The position numbers and the translations under genes were made by a program. The notes under the pieces are model-generated. The model was not told where the DNA came from. It ran no database searches and was given only the letters and a program-made list of their open reading frames with translations. This document shows, piece by piece, positions 1-10,403 of a DNA stretch of 64,000 bases (its first letter is position 1; each line of letters begins with the position of its first letter). This DNA comes from Alternaria dauci (lineage: Eukaryota > Ascomycota > Dothideomycetes > Pleosporales > Pleosporaceae), in NCBI RefSeq assembly GCF_042100115.1, contig NC_091280.1, positions 1-64,000 on the forward strand. The letters are read 5' to 3'.

Positions 1-1038
1 GAGTACTACCCTTAGGGGCGAGATAGTAGGCGTAGAGTGCTGCCCCCAGGGGCGAGATAGTAGGCGCGGGTTGCTGCAAGTTACTGCAAGTTGCTACCCC
101 CGGGGCGAGATAGTAGGCGTAGAGTGCTGCCCCCAGGGGCAAGATAGTAGCCGTAGAGTGCTGCCCCCGGGGGCGAGATAGTAGCCGTAGAGTGCTGCCC
201 CCAGGGGCGAGATAGTAGCCGTAGAGTGCTGCCCCCAGGGGCGAGATAGTAGCCGTAGAGTGCTGCCCCCGGGGGCGAGATAGTAGCCGTAGAGTGCTGC
301 CCCCAGGGGCGAGATAGTAGCCGTAGAGTGCTGCCCCCAGGGGCGAGATAGTAGCCGTAGAGTGCTACCCCCGGGGGCGAGATAGTAGCCGTAGAGTGCT
401 GCCCCCGGGGGCGAGATAGTAGCCGTAGAGTGCTACCCCCAGGGGCGAGATAGTAGCCGTAGAGTGCTGCCCCCAGGGGCGAGATAGTAGCCGTAGAGTG
501 CTGCCCCCGGGGGCGAGATAGTAGCCGTAGAGTGCTGCCCCCAGGGGCGAGATAGTAGCCGTAGAGTGCTGCCCCCGGGGGCGAGATAGTAGCCGTAGAG
601 TGCTGCCCCCAGGGGGCGAGATAGTAGCCGTAGAGTGCTGCCCCCAGGGGCGAGATAGTAGCCGTAGAGTGCTACCCCCGGGGGCGAGATAGTAGCCGTA
701 GAGTGCTGCCCCCGGGGGCGAGATAGTAGCCGTAGAGTGCTACCCCCAGGGGCGAGATAGTAGCCGTAGAGTGCTGCCCCCAGGGGCGAGATAGTAGCCG
801 TAGAGTGCTGCCCCCGGGGGGGCGAGATAGTAGCCGTAGAGTGCTGCCCCAGGGGCGAGATAGTAGCCGTAGAGTGCTGCCCCCAGGGGCGAGATAGTAG
901 CCGTAGAGTGCTGCCCCCGGGGGCGAGATAGTAGCCGTAGAGTGCTGCCCCCGGGGGCGAGATAGTAGGCGTAGAGTGCTGCCCCAGGGGCGAGATAGTA
1001 GCCGCGGATTGCCGTAAGGTGCTGCCCTTGGGGGCGAG
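1..1038. repeat. 34-bp tandem array, left copy
   Basis: About 30 head-to-tail units with a 34-bp period, running off the window start. Each unit has a GC-rich palindrome of the form GCCCC-NN-GGGGC followed by GAGATAGTAG and a CGTAGAGTGCT block. The two central bases are CG, CA, TG or TA. A longer variant near positions 61-110 carries extra TTGCTGCAAGTTACTGCAAG sequence. Because 34 is not a multiple of three, all frames cycle through the same peptides, so the ORFs here are translated repeat and not genes. The array lies directly 5' of the truncated ParB-like gene, as the right array does for the intact one. Confidence 0.95.
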
Positions 1039-1197
1039 AGTGACTAACACTCACCGCTAGACTTACAGCGGCCTATGCAAGAATAGACGGCTTCTCGCCT
1101 ACTTATACCTTGTGTAGTACCTCTCTATTGCTTTCTTACCTTCTCTTATCTCTTTTCCACTTACCTTAGTTTCTGTGTTCTTTCTAACAACGTTGCA

Positions 1198-3078
1198 ATG
1201 AAGCGCCCTCTAGCAAACGTTTTAACCAAAAACAGCAAACGGCAGCGTACGAATGATCCAGAGATTGAAGAGACAACTCCTATCCACGAACAAGCTGCGC
1301 CATACCTACTCGCTATAGCGAAGTTTCCAATCGATGCGCTTAGCGCAGAATGGAGTTTTGGTGTCAATAGGTCTATTGACACAGCACACCAGCGCCGCCT
1401 CTGCGAGATCTTTAACGAAACTGGTATTCTTCGACGAGACCCTAGCCACCAACTGCAGATTGCCTGTTCTAAGGAACACGTAGAGCAGATGCTTCATCAT
1501 CTGAAGGTGGAATTGCCAGCTCAGAGCACAGTTACTTCTGCCACGTTTGCGGATAAGGAAGGATTGGAATGGCCGTCGTTCAAGAGCTGGAAAAGCGTGA
1601 CTGGAGGGACAGCGGAACTTATTACGGGGTCACCATCGTGTAGAGGCATTCAAAGAGTATCTTCGCCTTCGGCAGTTAGGAGAAGAGGAGAGGTGGTGGG
1701 TGTGCCGCATCTACGATAAAGGCGGGTGCCCCTTAACGCGCGTACTGTGAACAACAGCCCCTAACCTTTTTAGACACGCTACCACCAGACACTCGTGTTA
1801 AACTTCGGGCGAATCGGGCCGATATTACGCTCCCTGACAATCATGGCCAGATATGGTCCGAGTTAACCAGCCTGTTCTGCACAAACGCCAATCTCTTTCA
1901 AGGCTCAAGCAAGTCAGTTGAGAAAGAGATGAGAGAGCATCTTCAGCTTAGTAGCCGCGTCAAGTTCCCAATACGGCGGCTAGTTACCCTGTGGAGAAAT
2001 CAAAACTGGCAGCCCCTGCTTACGCGTTGGTGTTCTACCGCAATTGGGCAGGCAACGTTTAAGTCTCTCCACTTTTGAGTGGATGGCTAGTTGTCGGATA
2101 GATGACGTATGTGTAACCCGCCGCCGAAATACTCTGACCTGTCTTGCTAATCTACTGTCTAGCATTGGTTCGCTGCGTTTGAGAACGTACTTCGCATCTC
2201 TACATCTATTCGAAAGCAGTATGGGGTTGACGCCAGTTTAGCAGACTGGAACACGCTAGCTAGCCTGCCCCAGGCACGAAGTCCCCATGACGTACAAGAC
2301 CTGTTCTACCCTGGCGAGGAGTTAGACAAGGATCCTGGCCCTTCCCATACGCGCCGGCAGGGCTTCTTCCCAACTCTAAGCAATGAGGCCTACCATGCGC
2401 TATACTCCACTGTACTTTCAAAGCCCACACACACGTACACAAACATCCTCGCTCTCTTAAAAACCCCGAAGAAAGAGGGGAAGCTTATGAGGAGTATTAT
2501 GACCCACGTCAGCCAATGGGTAAACAGCGGATCCGCCAAGGTGTCTGACAGCGACAACAACAAACCCGCACTGCGGAAGTATCTAGTGCCCGTTGCTGCA
2601 GAGCAGGCATGCCGGCCAGGCTGATCAAAAATCTCTTGACCTCCAACAAGAAGTACTGCAACACGTACAGCAAAATGCGGAAGCATTCACAAGCTCTATA
2701 CTAGACCGCTATATTGACGAGTACCCAAGTGCAGAGATCAAGAACTACGGCGCACGCTTCCAGCATAAGGTGTGGAGAGAACTGCTGTCAATTGTGACCA
2801 GTTTCACAGGGCCAACCTTGCACAACAAGCACTTGGCGTGCCTAATTCAAAGCGATACCTACATAGCGCGAACGCCTACAATCGCACAAATCGCGTGTGA
2901 TGCTATCTGTCAGGTCCCTGAAGTCGTCAACGAACCTGCGCTCCAGTCTACTAGGGCAGCAAACGACTTGCTAGAGACAATTCAGGTCGCAATCACTGAA
3001 TGGATGTCTAGACACACTCTAGAAGACTCTGATAATACAAGTCAAGAGGTTCCGCTGCCCGCAAGGCACTCTAACGCC
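1198..3078 (+). pseudogene. ParB/sulfiredoxin-like gene, truncated and frameshifted copy
   Basis: Nearly identical to the reverse complement of the intact gene at 27006-24739, from the ATG at 1198 to base 3078, where identity stops exactly at the telomere repeat. Against the intact copy I see three one-base insertions: a G in the run at 1626-1629, a G near 2061 and a T near 2593. Together they account for the 3-bp offset between the copies. The first destroys the GHHRVEA motif and the others shift downstream frames. The last roughly 130 codons are missing. Everything upstream, including the 34-bp array, is retained. It is either a dead copy or, if the insertions are consensus errors, a simple 3' truncation. 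Confidence 0.85.
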
Positions 3079-3236
3079 ACCCTAACCCTAACCCTAACCC
3101 TAACCCTAACCCTAACCCTAACCCTAACCCTAACCCTAACCCTAACCCTAACCCTAACCCTAACCCTAACCCTAACCCTAACCCTAACCCTAACCCTAAC
3201 CCTAACCCTAACCCTAACCCTAACCCTAACCCTAAC
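3079..3236. repeat. Interstitial telomeric repeat (CCCTAA)n
   Basis: About 26 uninterrupted copies of CCCTAA on the + strand. This is the orientation expected at a left chromosome end, with subtelomere to the right. The left neighbour is the broken ParB-like gene, so the tract is internal in this assembly. The perfect repeats suggest a recently terminal telomere. An open frame through it (poly Leu-Thr) is not a gene. Confidence 0.97.
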
Positions 3237-3244
3237 GGTTACAG

Positions 3245-3766
3245 CTTCTTAGTTACTTAGGGCTTCTTAGTTACTTAGGGCTTCTTAGTTATTTAGGGCT
3301 TCTTAGTTATTTAGGGCTTCTTAGTTACTTAGGGCTTCTTAGTTATTTAGGGCTTCTTAGTTACTTAAGGCTTCTTAGTTACTTAGGGCTTCTTAGTTAC
3401 TTAGGGCTTCTTAGTTATTTAGGGCTTCTTAGTTATTTAGGGCTTCTTAGTTACTTAGGGCTTCTTAGTTACTTAGGGCTTCTTAGTTATTTAGGGCTTC
3501 TTAGTTATTTAGGGCTTCTTAGTTACTTAGGGCTTCTTAGTTACTTAGGGCTTCTTAGTTACTTAGGGCTTCTTAGTTATTTAGGGCTTCTTAGTTACTT
3601 AGGGCTTCTTAGTTACTTAGGGCTTCTTAGTTATTTAGGGCTTCTTAGTTATTTAGGGCTTCTTAGTTACTTAGGGCTTCTTAGTTACTTAGGGCTTCTT
3701 AGTTACTTAGGGCTTCTTAGTTACTTAAGGCTTCTTAGTTACTTAGGGCTTCTTAGTTACTTAAGG
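3245..3766. repeat. 18-bp tandem repeats with TTAGGG core
   Basis: Twenty-nine units of CTTCTTAGTTACTTAGGG (522 bp = 29 x 18). Units vary mainly by C/T at the TTAC site and by AGGG/AAGG. Each unit contains TTAGGG on the + strand, opposite in orientation to the adjoining CCCTAA tract. This is probably a telomere-associated repeat, the first element inside the telomere. Confidence 0.95.
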
Positions 3767-5201
3767 CTTTTAAGATTAATTTATATTAAAGTTAAAGTAA
3801 AATAGTAGTAAAGTTTATATTTATTTTATTCTTATAATATTATTAGCTATATAGTAATATAAATAATAAAACTATATACTTTAGAAATAAATCTTACTAT
3901 TAGTAATAAAGGATTTAAAAAACTATACTAACTATTACTTAAAATACTTAAAAACTCTTTTTTTAAATAAAATAAAAAAAAATTTATTTTTACCTTAAAT
4001 CTTTTATTAACTTTTAATAAATACTACTTTTAAAATTATTTCTTTCTACTAGTTTACTTAATTAAAAATAGCTATATAGTTAGAAGTAGTATATAAAAGG
4101 CTATACTTAAGGAGCTATTATATAAGTATACTATTATTTTATTAAATAAGAAAAGAAGTTAAGGAAAGCTATAGTTTAAAAGTTATTTAGGAAGTAGTAG
4201 CTTAGAGTATTATTTATTTAGTATACTAGTATAGAATCTAAGTAAACTACTTACTACTTAGATTCTATAAGTAGTATACTTTATATATATAACTAAGATC
4301 CTATTAAGGAATAAACTAATTAGGCTTTAGCTTATTATATAGTAAGTTAATTAGAAGTAACTAGTTATTATAAAATAATAAATTATAAAAAACTACTTCT
4401 TATTTTTTAAATAACTATACTTAGTAGTTACTAATACTTTATTATACTTTTTTTTCTTAAAGAAAAAATACTAAATTTTTATAAAATATTTTTTATTTTA
4501 AAGTATTAAATATTTTATTCTTTTACTTTATAAATATCTTTATCTTAAATATAAGTTATACTCTTTTCTTCTTTTTATAAAGTAGTTAAAAGTTATTAAA
4601 TCTAAGTAAACCTTTATATAAGAATATAGATAAATAAAAAAGTAAAAAAATCTTATTTAATATATTACTATATACTATATACTTACCCTTAGTTAAGTAA
4701 AATAAATAACTTTTTTTAAAAGGTTTCTTAATTATAGTAAAACTTTATAAATTCTTAATCTTTATTTAAGTTTTATATATAGTAGTATAAATTTCTTTTA
4801 TAAAGATAATATAAGAAAGTCTTACTTAGTAGTAACTAGTATTTAGTTAATATAGCTTTAAACTATCTTTACTTATTACTTAATTAAATACTTAATAACT
4901 TTATTCTTACTTTAGTATTTATTATTCTACTTATTTAAATAAAATTTAATTTAACTAGCTTTATTTTATACTTTTTCTTTATTTATTACTTTATTATTAT
5001 AAAGTAAAAGTAGTCTAGTTTTATTACTTCTATAGTAATATTATTAAATAATAAATAAGAAAGAAAAAAATTAATTATTATAAATATATTTAGTAGAAAG
5101 TATATTTTTTAAAGATATAGTAAAAGGATTACTAACTATTTATACTAATAGATATATAAATTTTTAAAAGATTAGGTAATACTAACTTTAATATTTATTA
5201 A
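3767..5201. other. AT-rich, RIP-like block without genes
   Basis: Extremely A+T-rich. CpA and TpG dinucleotides are almost absent while TpA is very common, which is the expected end state of repeat-induced point mutation. Every frame is full of stops. It is probably a mutated repeat copy, but the original element cannot be recognised by eye. Confidence 0.85.
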
Positions 5202-5443
5202 AAGTTACTATAATATAAACCTTAACTTACTATAATATAAACCTTAACTTACTATAATATAAACTGTAACTTACTGTAACATAAACCTTAACTTACTATA
5301 ACATCAACCTTAACTTACGGCAACATCAACCGCAACTTACTGCAATATTAACCGCAACTTACTATAACATGAACCGCAACTTACTGCAACATCAACCGCA
5401 ACTTGCTGCAACATGAACCTCAACTTGCTGCAACATCAACCGT
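5202..5443. repeat. 22-bp tandem repeats crossing a RIP boundary
   Basis: Eleven 22-bp units. The right-hand units read AACTTACTGCAACATC followed by AACCGC. The leftmost units read AACTTACTATAATATA followed by AACCTT. Most differences are G to A or C to T, and they increase toward the AT-rich block. Confidence 0.93.
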
Positions 5444-5996
5444 GATATATCGTAATGTATAATACAACATACTATAGTACATATTACCAACTATTGTACC
5501 ACCTATTGTACCTTACTATACTACATATTACAGCTTTATACACCCGTATAAGTTCTACATACAGTATATTATTACTTCTCCTCCAAAATCCTCTTCTGCC
5601 TTAACTCCTCTTCTCCCCAACGTAGCCGCAACTCTCCAGAACCGCTTGAAGTTCAGGGCTTTACTTCCAACCCATCTATTGTCAAACATATACAGCTGCA
5701 TACGGTGAACTCAAGGTGTTTAGGAAACACACCTTTACCGCGATTTATTACAGTGTCTTTCAACAGTGTTGTGCTTGCGTCTTTTACCAGCACGTTTATT
5801 ATTTTGATACAGTGTATTATCACTTTAAGAGGAATAGAGTAAGCGCATAAACTCTTACTCTACTACTTCTCTTCATTACTACGTACTGGCTTTCAAAGAA
5901 CAAGAAGAGATCGATATTAGCCTAGTCCCACACTATCCTACTGGGAGGCTTGTCTTCCTTGATCTCCAAATCACCTCCAGCGTCTCTAGAACCTTT
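5444..5996. other. Intergenic, 3' side of helicase gene
   Basis: No convincing coding frame. Base composition returns to normal by about 5580. It holds only the 3' flank of the minus-strand helicase gene ending at 5997. Confidence 0.6.
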
Positions 5997-8900
5997 TCAA
6001 TCGTACTGGTTCCAGTCGTGTGCTACGTTGCTGCACTGATCTCCACCGTGACCCTCATCATTGCCGGCGTGATCCTCATCATCGTCAGCGTGATCCTCAC
6101 CCTCTGGCTTGTCCTTGGCTTCGTCTCCACCATCGTCGGCGTGATCCTCACCCTCTGGCTTGTCCTTGGCTTCGTCTCCACCATCGTCGGCATGATCCTC
6201 ACCCTCTGGCTTGTCCTTGGCTTCGTCTCCACCATCGTCGGCGTGATCCTCACCCTCTGGCTTGTCCTTGGCTTCGTCTCCACCATCGTCGGCGTGATCC
6301 TCACCCTCTGGCTTGTCCTTGGCGTCATCCCGATTCCAGTCATCTCCACCGGAATAGAAAGGAATCCCATCATCATTTGGCTTGTCCTTGGCGTCATCCC
6401 GATTCCAGTCATCTCCACCGGAATAGAAAGGAACCCCATCATCATTTGGCTTGTCCTTGGCGTCATCCCGATTCCAGTCATCTCCACCGGAATAGAAAGG
6501 AACCCCATCATCATTTGGCTTGTCCTTGGCGTCATCCCGATTCCAGTCATCTCCACCGGAATAGAAATCAATTCCATCACCGTCGACGGGGGAGGCTGTG
6601 GAAAATGTGGGGAGAGGTCCGTAGTTGGCATCGGGAAACATCTTTATGGGCTCTTCAGTGGCCTGAGAGCCCGCAGCGAAGGCCTCTATATGCTCGGCGA
6701 CATTGAACGGGGGGTTGAACTCGCACCAACCTTGAGCCAATTCTGGATCAACGTGCAATTGGATGGCGGATTTTCGGTCTAGGCACCATTTCCAAACCTT
6801 GTAGTAGGCGAGCTTGACGTACCGCTTGTCCTTGTCGGTCGCACCAGTGTATTCGGCGAGGACGCTCACAGGATTACCAACGATAACGAGGAGGGAACGC
6901 GCGCGTCCAACGGCTAGGAGCATTCGTGTGGTATGCTTGACGAAACCGAGGTCGCCAGCGTTGGTGGTGTCGAATACAATACCTTCCTTCTCGGCGCCCT
7001 GCATTTTGTCGACTGTGAAGACTTCGACGTCTCGCAGCTGGACGCTAAGTTTGAACAGCTCCTCCTCGTCAACCTGATTGGCTAAGTGCTCCATGAATCT
7101 AGCCAATACGAAGCGGATAGCGGCAACTTGCGCTACATACGGGGTGATGATAGCGACCTGCTTACCAGAAAACCCGCCAGCGATCATCTTGCAGACGGCC
7201 CGGAGGGTATAGGGAATGAAGTCCTTGTTGTAGCGAGACTTGGTGGCACCGACGATGTCGTGGCTACCTTTGACGCTGACGAAGATGACGCGATGGCCGG
7301 AGGAAATGTTGAACTGCTCCATCGCGATCTCCATGGCGCGAATGTTTTCTTCCCGGTCATCTACCCCGGGGGCCACTTCCATACGGCCACGAGGAAGGAT
7401 GTGGTTGGTGAGAGCGTTGATGTCGGAATTGAAGCGGTACTGTGTGTGCAGGTAAATAGTGGTACAGCCGCCTAGCATCGCACGATGGAAGAAAGGTAGG
7501 TCCTGCTGATCACTGAAGACGTGACGTTCCTCCGAACCACCGGCAGCAGAAGGCTTTGGCTGATGGATATCGCCGAAGAACAGGTGGGGTGTTATGGCCT
7601 TGCGCTCGACCATCAGCGGGCCCTCGTTATTATAGGCGTGCGTGTACACGAGAGGAGCGAGCGTGCTTGACTCGCTTGACTTGCCAGCCTCGTCGTGATG
7701 AACGGCATACGGCTGCTCGAGCGTATGAGTACGCGGCTGCGAGATTACGTCGGAGGTCATGCCAATGGCTACGGCCAGTTGAGCGAGGTCCCTAATGATC
7801 TCGTTGGTGAGAGCAGTCAGTCGGCGCATGTCATCGGCGTCGAATTCTTGGCCTGAAGCATAGAGGTCGAGCTGAAAACGGAAATCGCGGTACTTTTTTG
7901 GTTGGGCGATTTCGTGTACCACTAACTCGTTCGTATCGGCATTACGCTCCGGCACTCCGGCGAGGCGCAGAACCCACGCACCCTCCGACAGCATTTCCAA
8001 CTGAAGTCGCTTGTCGGTGAAAGACGACTTTGTCTCGGACGTCTCAAGAAGGATGCGGAATTGCGAGTCCACTGTCAGTGCGTCAAGGAACGCCATGGTC
8101 CGCCTGTCTTCACTGGACTTCTCCTGGTAAGCCGCTGCCTGCTCTTTCAGCTGGTCCTTGGTGAAGTGCTCTTCTTCGATGTATTCAAAGTAGGGCGGCT
8201 TCTCGTTCTTTAGCAGGACGTTGCGAGCAGCTTCGGACTCCTTGCGAACAACCGCTGTCTCCGTCTCTTTCATATGGCGTCGGATTACGATAGGGAAACG
8301 TGCCTGGATGCCAGCGGCCTTGAGCTCCTTCCGTCGCTCTAGGCAGGCCGTGTAGATCCTGAGCATAGCGTCGTCGAGCTGCTTGTTCAACGGCGACGTG
8401 ACCCAGAAAGCAGCAAGGCGACCAAGGCCATGGATAACGCCAGTTTGTTGAGCCTCGTAGTGCGCAACAGCCAGAGCCTCGATGATGCGTGTCTTGCCAA
8501 CGCCACCAGGACCTTGGATGAGCGCTACACCACCGGCAAGGGCGCGAAGCTTCTGCAAAACGTCGGGTTGGAGTGAGCGGTTCAGACGCTCCATGATGCT
8601 GTCCTTAGCACCGTTGTCTCCCAAATACGCGAACATGCCGGCGAAGTAGTCCACGATCTTGTCGTCTGGGAAGCGAAGGTAGGAGTTGTGGAGGATTTGA
8701 GTGACATCGCTAAAGGCATCGCCGCCTCGGAAGTAATGGTTAAGGGCGTTGATCTGGCGCTTGATTCCCACGGTGGCAGGGTTCAAGCGAGCAAAGACGT
8801 AGATGCCGCGAAGCTTACGCAATGCCTCTTCAGCTTCAGGCAAAGTACGATAGTTAAATGCACAGCTGTAGTGAACGCCCTCCTTGAACAGGGGCTGCTC

Positions 8901-10403
8901 GGCGAAGGATGCACCCAAGCGAGGGCGGTAGAGAAAGCCGCCTATGTAGCTAGCGGGCGTGATGCCTGCGGACGGTTTGATCTCAAATCGCCAGGTGTCC
9001 GCTTGCTCCTGGTAGGGACTGAACTGGATGTCCACGAAGGCGCCCTCGCGGTAGCTGGCGCCCTCTGGTACCCTGAGCTCGGCGTAGTATAACCGGTCAC
9101 CGCCGCCGCGAACCTTCATAATCTTGGTGTCGGTGATCTCGAAACCCTTCTGCTTGGCGGCCTTGCGCAGTTCGTGGACAAGGTTCTGGTAGTGCACGGT
9201 GACGTACTGTGTGTTGTTCTGGAATGCCCACTGGGGAGGGACCTTGAATCCTTTCGGCTGCTTGTCGACAGAGATCTCCATGCCAGTCTGAGGGTTGACA
9301 CGACAGTCCTTCCAGTAGAGCAGAATCGGGTCGTTCTTGTATTGAGCTTGCATCTCTTTGTACACGGTATCCATGCGCTCTTGTGCTGACTCTGTGGCGA
9401 CCGTGAAGAAGTGCAGCACGGTGCCCTCGCCGCCATTCTCGAGGATATCGCGAGCACGATGGATGACTTCATCGAAGATCCCAAAGTTCTGGTGGGAGAA
9501 GAACCCCAATCCGTAGAGGGGGCGGGAGTTCAGAGGTTGTCCGTCAGGTTGTTCGGTTTGGAGGTCGAAGCGGAAGTGTAGGAGCATCCCTAGTTCGCTG
9601 AGTGCAAGCTTACTAGCAGCTCGCTTAACATCTTCTTGGGAAACCCTTGAGGTGAAGAACTCATCGGTGATCTTCATGGGAAGTACAGTGCAGTTGACGA
9701 TGTTGTGGGCTGTCAGGGTAATGGAGGCTGCCCGATGAGCGTGGCCACGGAGGGTGATACTAGCGTCGTCGCTCGGATAGGAAATATCCATCTCTACACT
9801 AACGGAGGAGACATAGTGAGGGATCTTCCGAGTGAATAACTTTGTTGTGAAGCTAGGTTTATCCAGTGGTGGGGCCATGGTTTGGGCAGGAGGAAGCTCG
9901 TCTTTGCCATCCTTGGAGACGTCCTCCTTGGAGACGTCCTCCTTGGAGGCGTCCTCCTTAGGAGCACGAAACTTGCGGGTTTTGATCGGCTGGGGATAGA
10001 AGCAATCCGAGGCAACGTGGCCGAGACGGTTACAGCCGTTGCACCTAGGGCCCTGGTCTGCTGCTGGCTCACTAGGGCATTGCTTGGAGAGGTGCCCGTG
10101 ACCACCGCAGTTGAAGCACTCGTTCGTGGGACAGTCGCGGTAGACATGGCCAACCTCGCCGCAGTTGGAACACGCTTGCTGTTCGAGCTTCTTGGGGCAA
10201 TCTTTGGCCCTGTGGCCTGGTTCTTTGCAGGTGAAGCAGGCGTGCTTCTCTCGGTCAGGGGCGTCGGGAAGGCCTCCGAGCTGGACAGAGTCTTTGCCGG
10301 GTGCCTCCAAGACAGCAATGCCCTGGTCGTAGACTTCTGTATCATGCGGCGCCGACGTCGGCCGGTCATTGACCATGTAGTGCATGACAGACTGGTCGGC
10401 CAT
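5997..10403 (-). CDS. Zinc-knuckle SF1 (UPF1-like) helicase
   Basis: A single uninterrupted frame of 1,468 aa from the ATG at 10403; a 10-codon upstream extension begins with TTG and was not used. Residues about 56-134 hold four CCHC zinc knuckles (for example CFTCKEPGHRAKDC), which usually bind single-stranded nucleic acid. The helicase core follows: Walker A GPGGVGKT near 631, a DEAG box near 901, GDIHQ, ITPYVAQ, TVDKMQGAE near 1130, and a motif VI-like segment RMLLAVGRARS. The order and wording match the AAA_11/AAA_12 (UPF1, SMUBP2, ZNFX1) group. The last 200 residues are two in-frame minisatellites: four 23-aa units rich in Asp and Trp (6311-6586) and five 17-aa acidic units (about 6090-6310). 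It diverges from the SNF2 gene. An RNA or DNA unwinding role is inferred; the substrate is unknown. Confidence 0.88.
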   Translation of the reverse strand: MADQSVMHYMVNDRPTSAPHDTEVYDQGIAVLEAPGKDSVQLGGLPDAPDREKHACFTCKEPGHRAKDCPKKLEQQACSNCGEVGHVYRDCPTNECFNCGGHGHLSKQCPSEPAADQGPRCNGCNRLGHVASDCFYPQPIKTRKFRAPKEDASKEDVSKEDVSKDGKDELPPAQTMAPPLDKPSFTTKLFTRKIPHYVSSVSVEMDISYPSDDASITLRGHAHRAASITLTAHNIVNCTVLPMKITDEFFTSRVSQEDVKRAASKLALSELGMLLHFRFDLQTEQPDGQPLNSRPLYGLGFFSHQNFGIFDEVIHRARDILENGGEGTVLHFFTVATESAQERMDTVYKEMQAQYKNDPILLYWKDCRVNPQTGMEISVDKQPKGFKVPPQWAFQNNTQYVTVHYQNLVHELRKAAKQKGFEITDTKIMKVRGGGDRLYYAELRVPEGASYREGAFVDIQFSPYQEQADTWRFEIKPSAGITPASYIGGFLYRPRLGASFAEQPLFKEGVHYSCAFNYRTLPEAEEALRKLRGIYVFARLNPATVGIKRQINALNHYFRGGDAFSDVTQILHNSYLRFPDDKIVDYFAGMFAYLGDNGAKDSIMERLNRSLQPDVLQKLRALAGGVALIQGPGGVGKTRIIEALAVAHYEAQQTGVIHGLGRLAAFWVTSPLNKQLDDAMLRIYTACLERRKELKAAGIQARFPIVIRRHMKETETAVVRKESEAARNVLLKNEKPPYFEYIEEEHFTKDQLKEQAAAYQEKSSEDRRTMAFLDALTVDSQFRILLETSETKSSFTDKRLQLEMLSEGAWVLRLAGVPERNADTNELVVHEIAQPKKYRDFRFQLDLYASGQEFDADDMRRLTALTNEIIRDLAQLAVAIGMTSDVISQPRTHTLEQPYAVHHDEAGKSSESSTLAPLVYTHAYNNEGPLMVERKAITPHLFFGDIHQPKPSAAGGSEERHVFSDQQDLPFFHRAMLGGCTTIYLHTQYRFNSDINALTNHILPRGRMEVAPGVDDREENIRAMEIAMEQFNISSGHRVIFVSVKGSHDIVGATKSRYNKDFIPYTLRAVCKMIAGGFSGKQVAIITPYVAQVAAIRFVLARFMEHLANQVDEEELFKLSVQLRDVEVFTVDKMQGAEKEGIVFDTTNAGDLGFVKHTTRMLLAVGRARSLLVIVGNPVSVLAEYTGATDKDKRYVKLAYYKVWKWCLDRKSAIQLHVDPELAQGWCEFNPPFNVAEHIEAFAAGSQATEEPIKMFPDANYGPLPTFSTASPVDGDGIDFYSGGDDWNRDDAKDKPNDDGVPFYSGGDDWNRDDAKDKPNDDGVPFYSGGDDWNRDDAKDKPNDDGIPFYSGGDDWNRDDAKDKPEGEDHADDGGDEAKDKPEGEDHADDGGDEAKDKPEGEDHADDGGDEAKDKPEGEDHADDGGDEAKDKPEGEDHADDDEDHAGNDEGHGGDQCSNVAHDWNQYD

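Noticed and set aside
1..1038. CRISPR-like regular array
   Set aside because: Units are contiguous with no unique spacers, and the DNA is clearly fungal.
433..1054. Long minus-strand ORFs within the 34-bp array (and similar ORFs at 27150-28258)
   Set aside because: They only translate the repeat. The 34-bp period cycles the same three peptides in every frame.
2593..3252. ORF running through the telomere repeat
   Set aside because: Its end is poly Leu-Thr from CCCTAA and it starts after a frameshift in the truncated gene.
6018..6782. Plus-strand ORFs over the helicase C-terminal repeats
   Set aside because: Shadows of the in-frame minisatellites of the minus-strand helicase, which has the recognisable domains.
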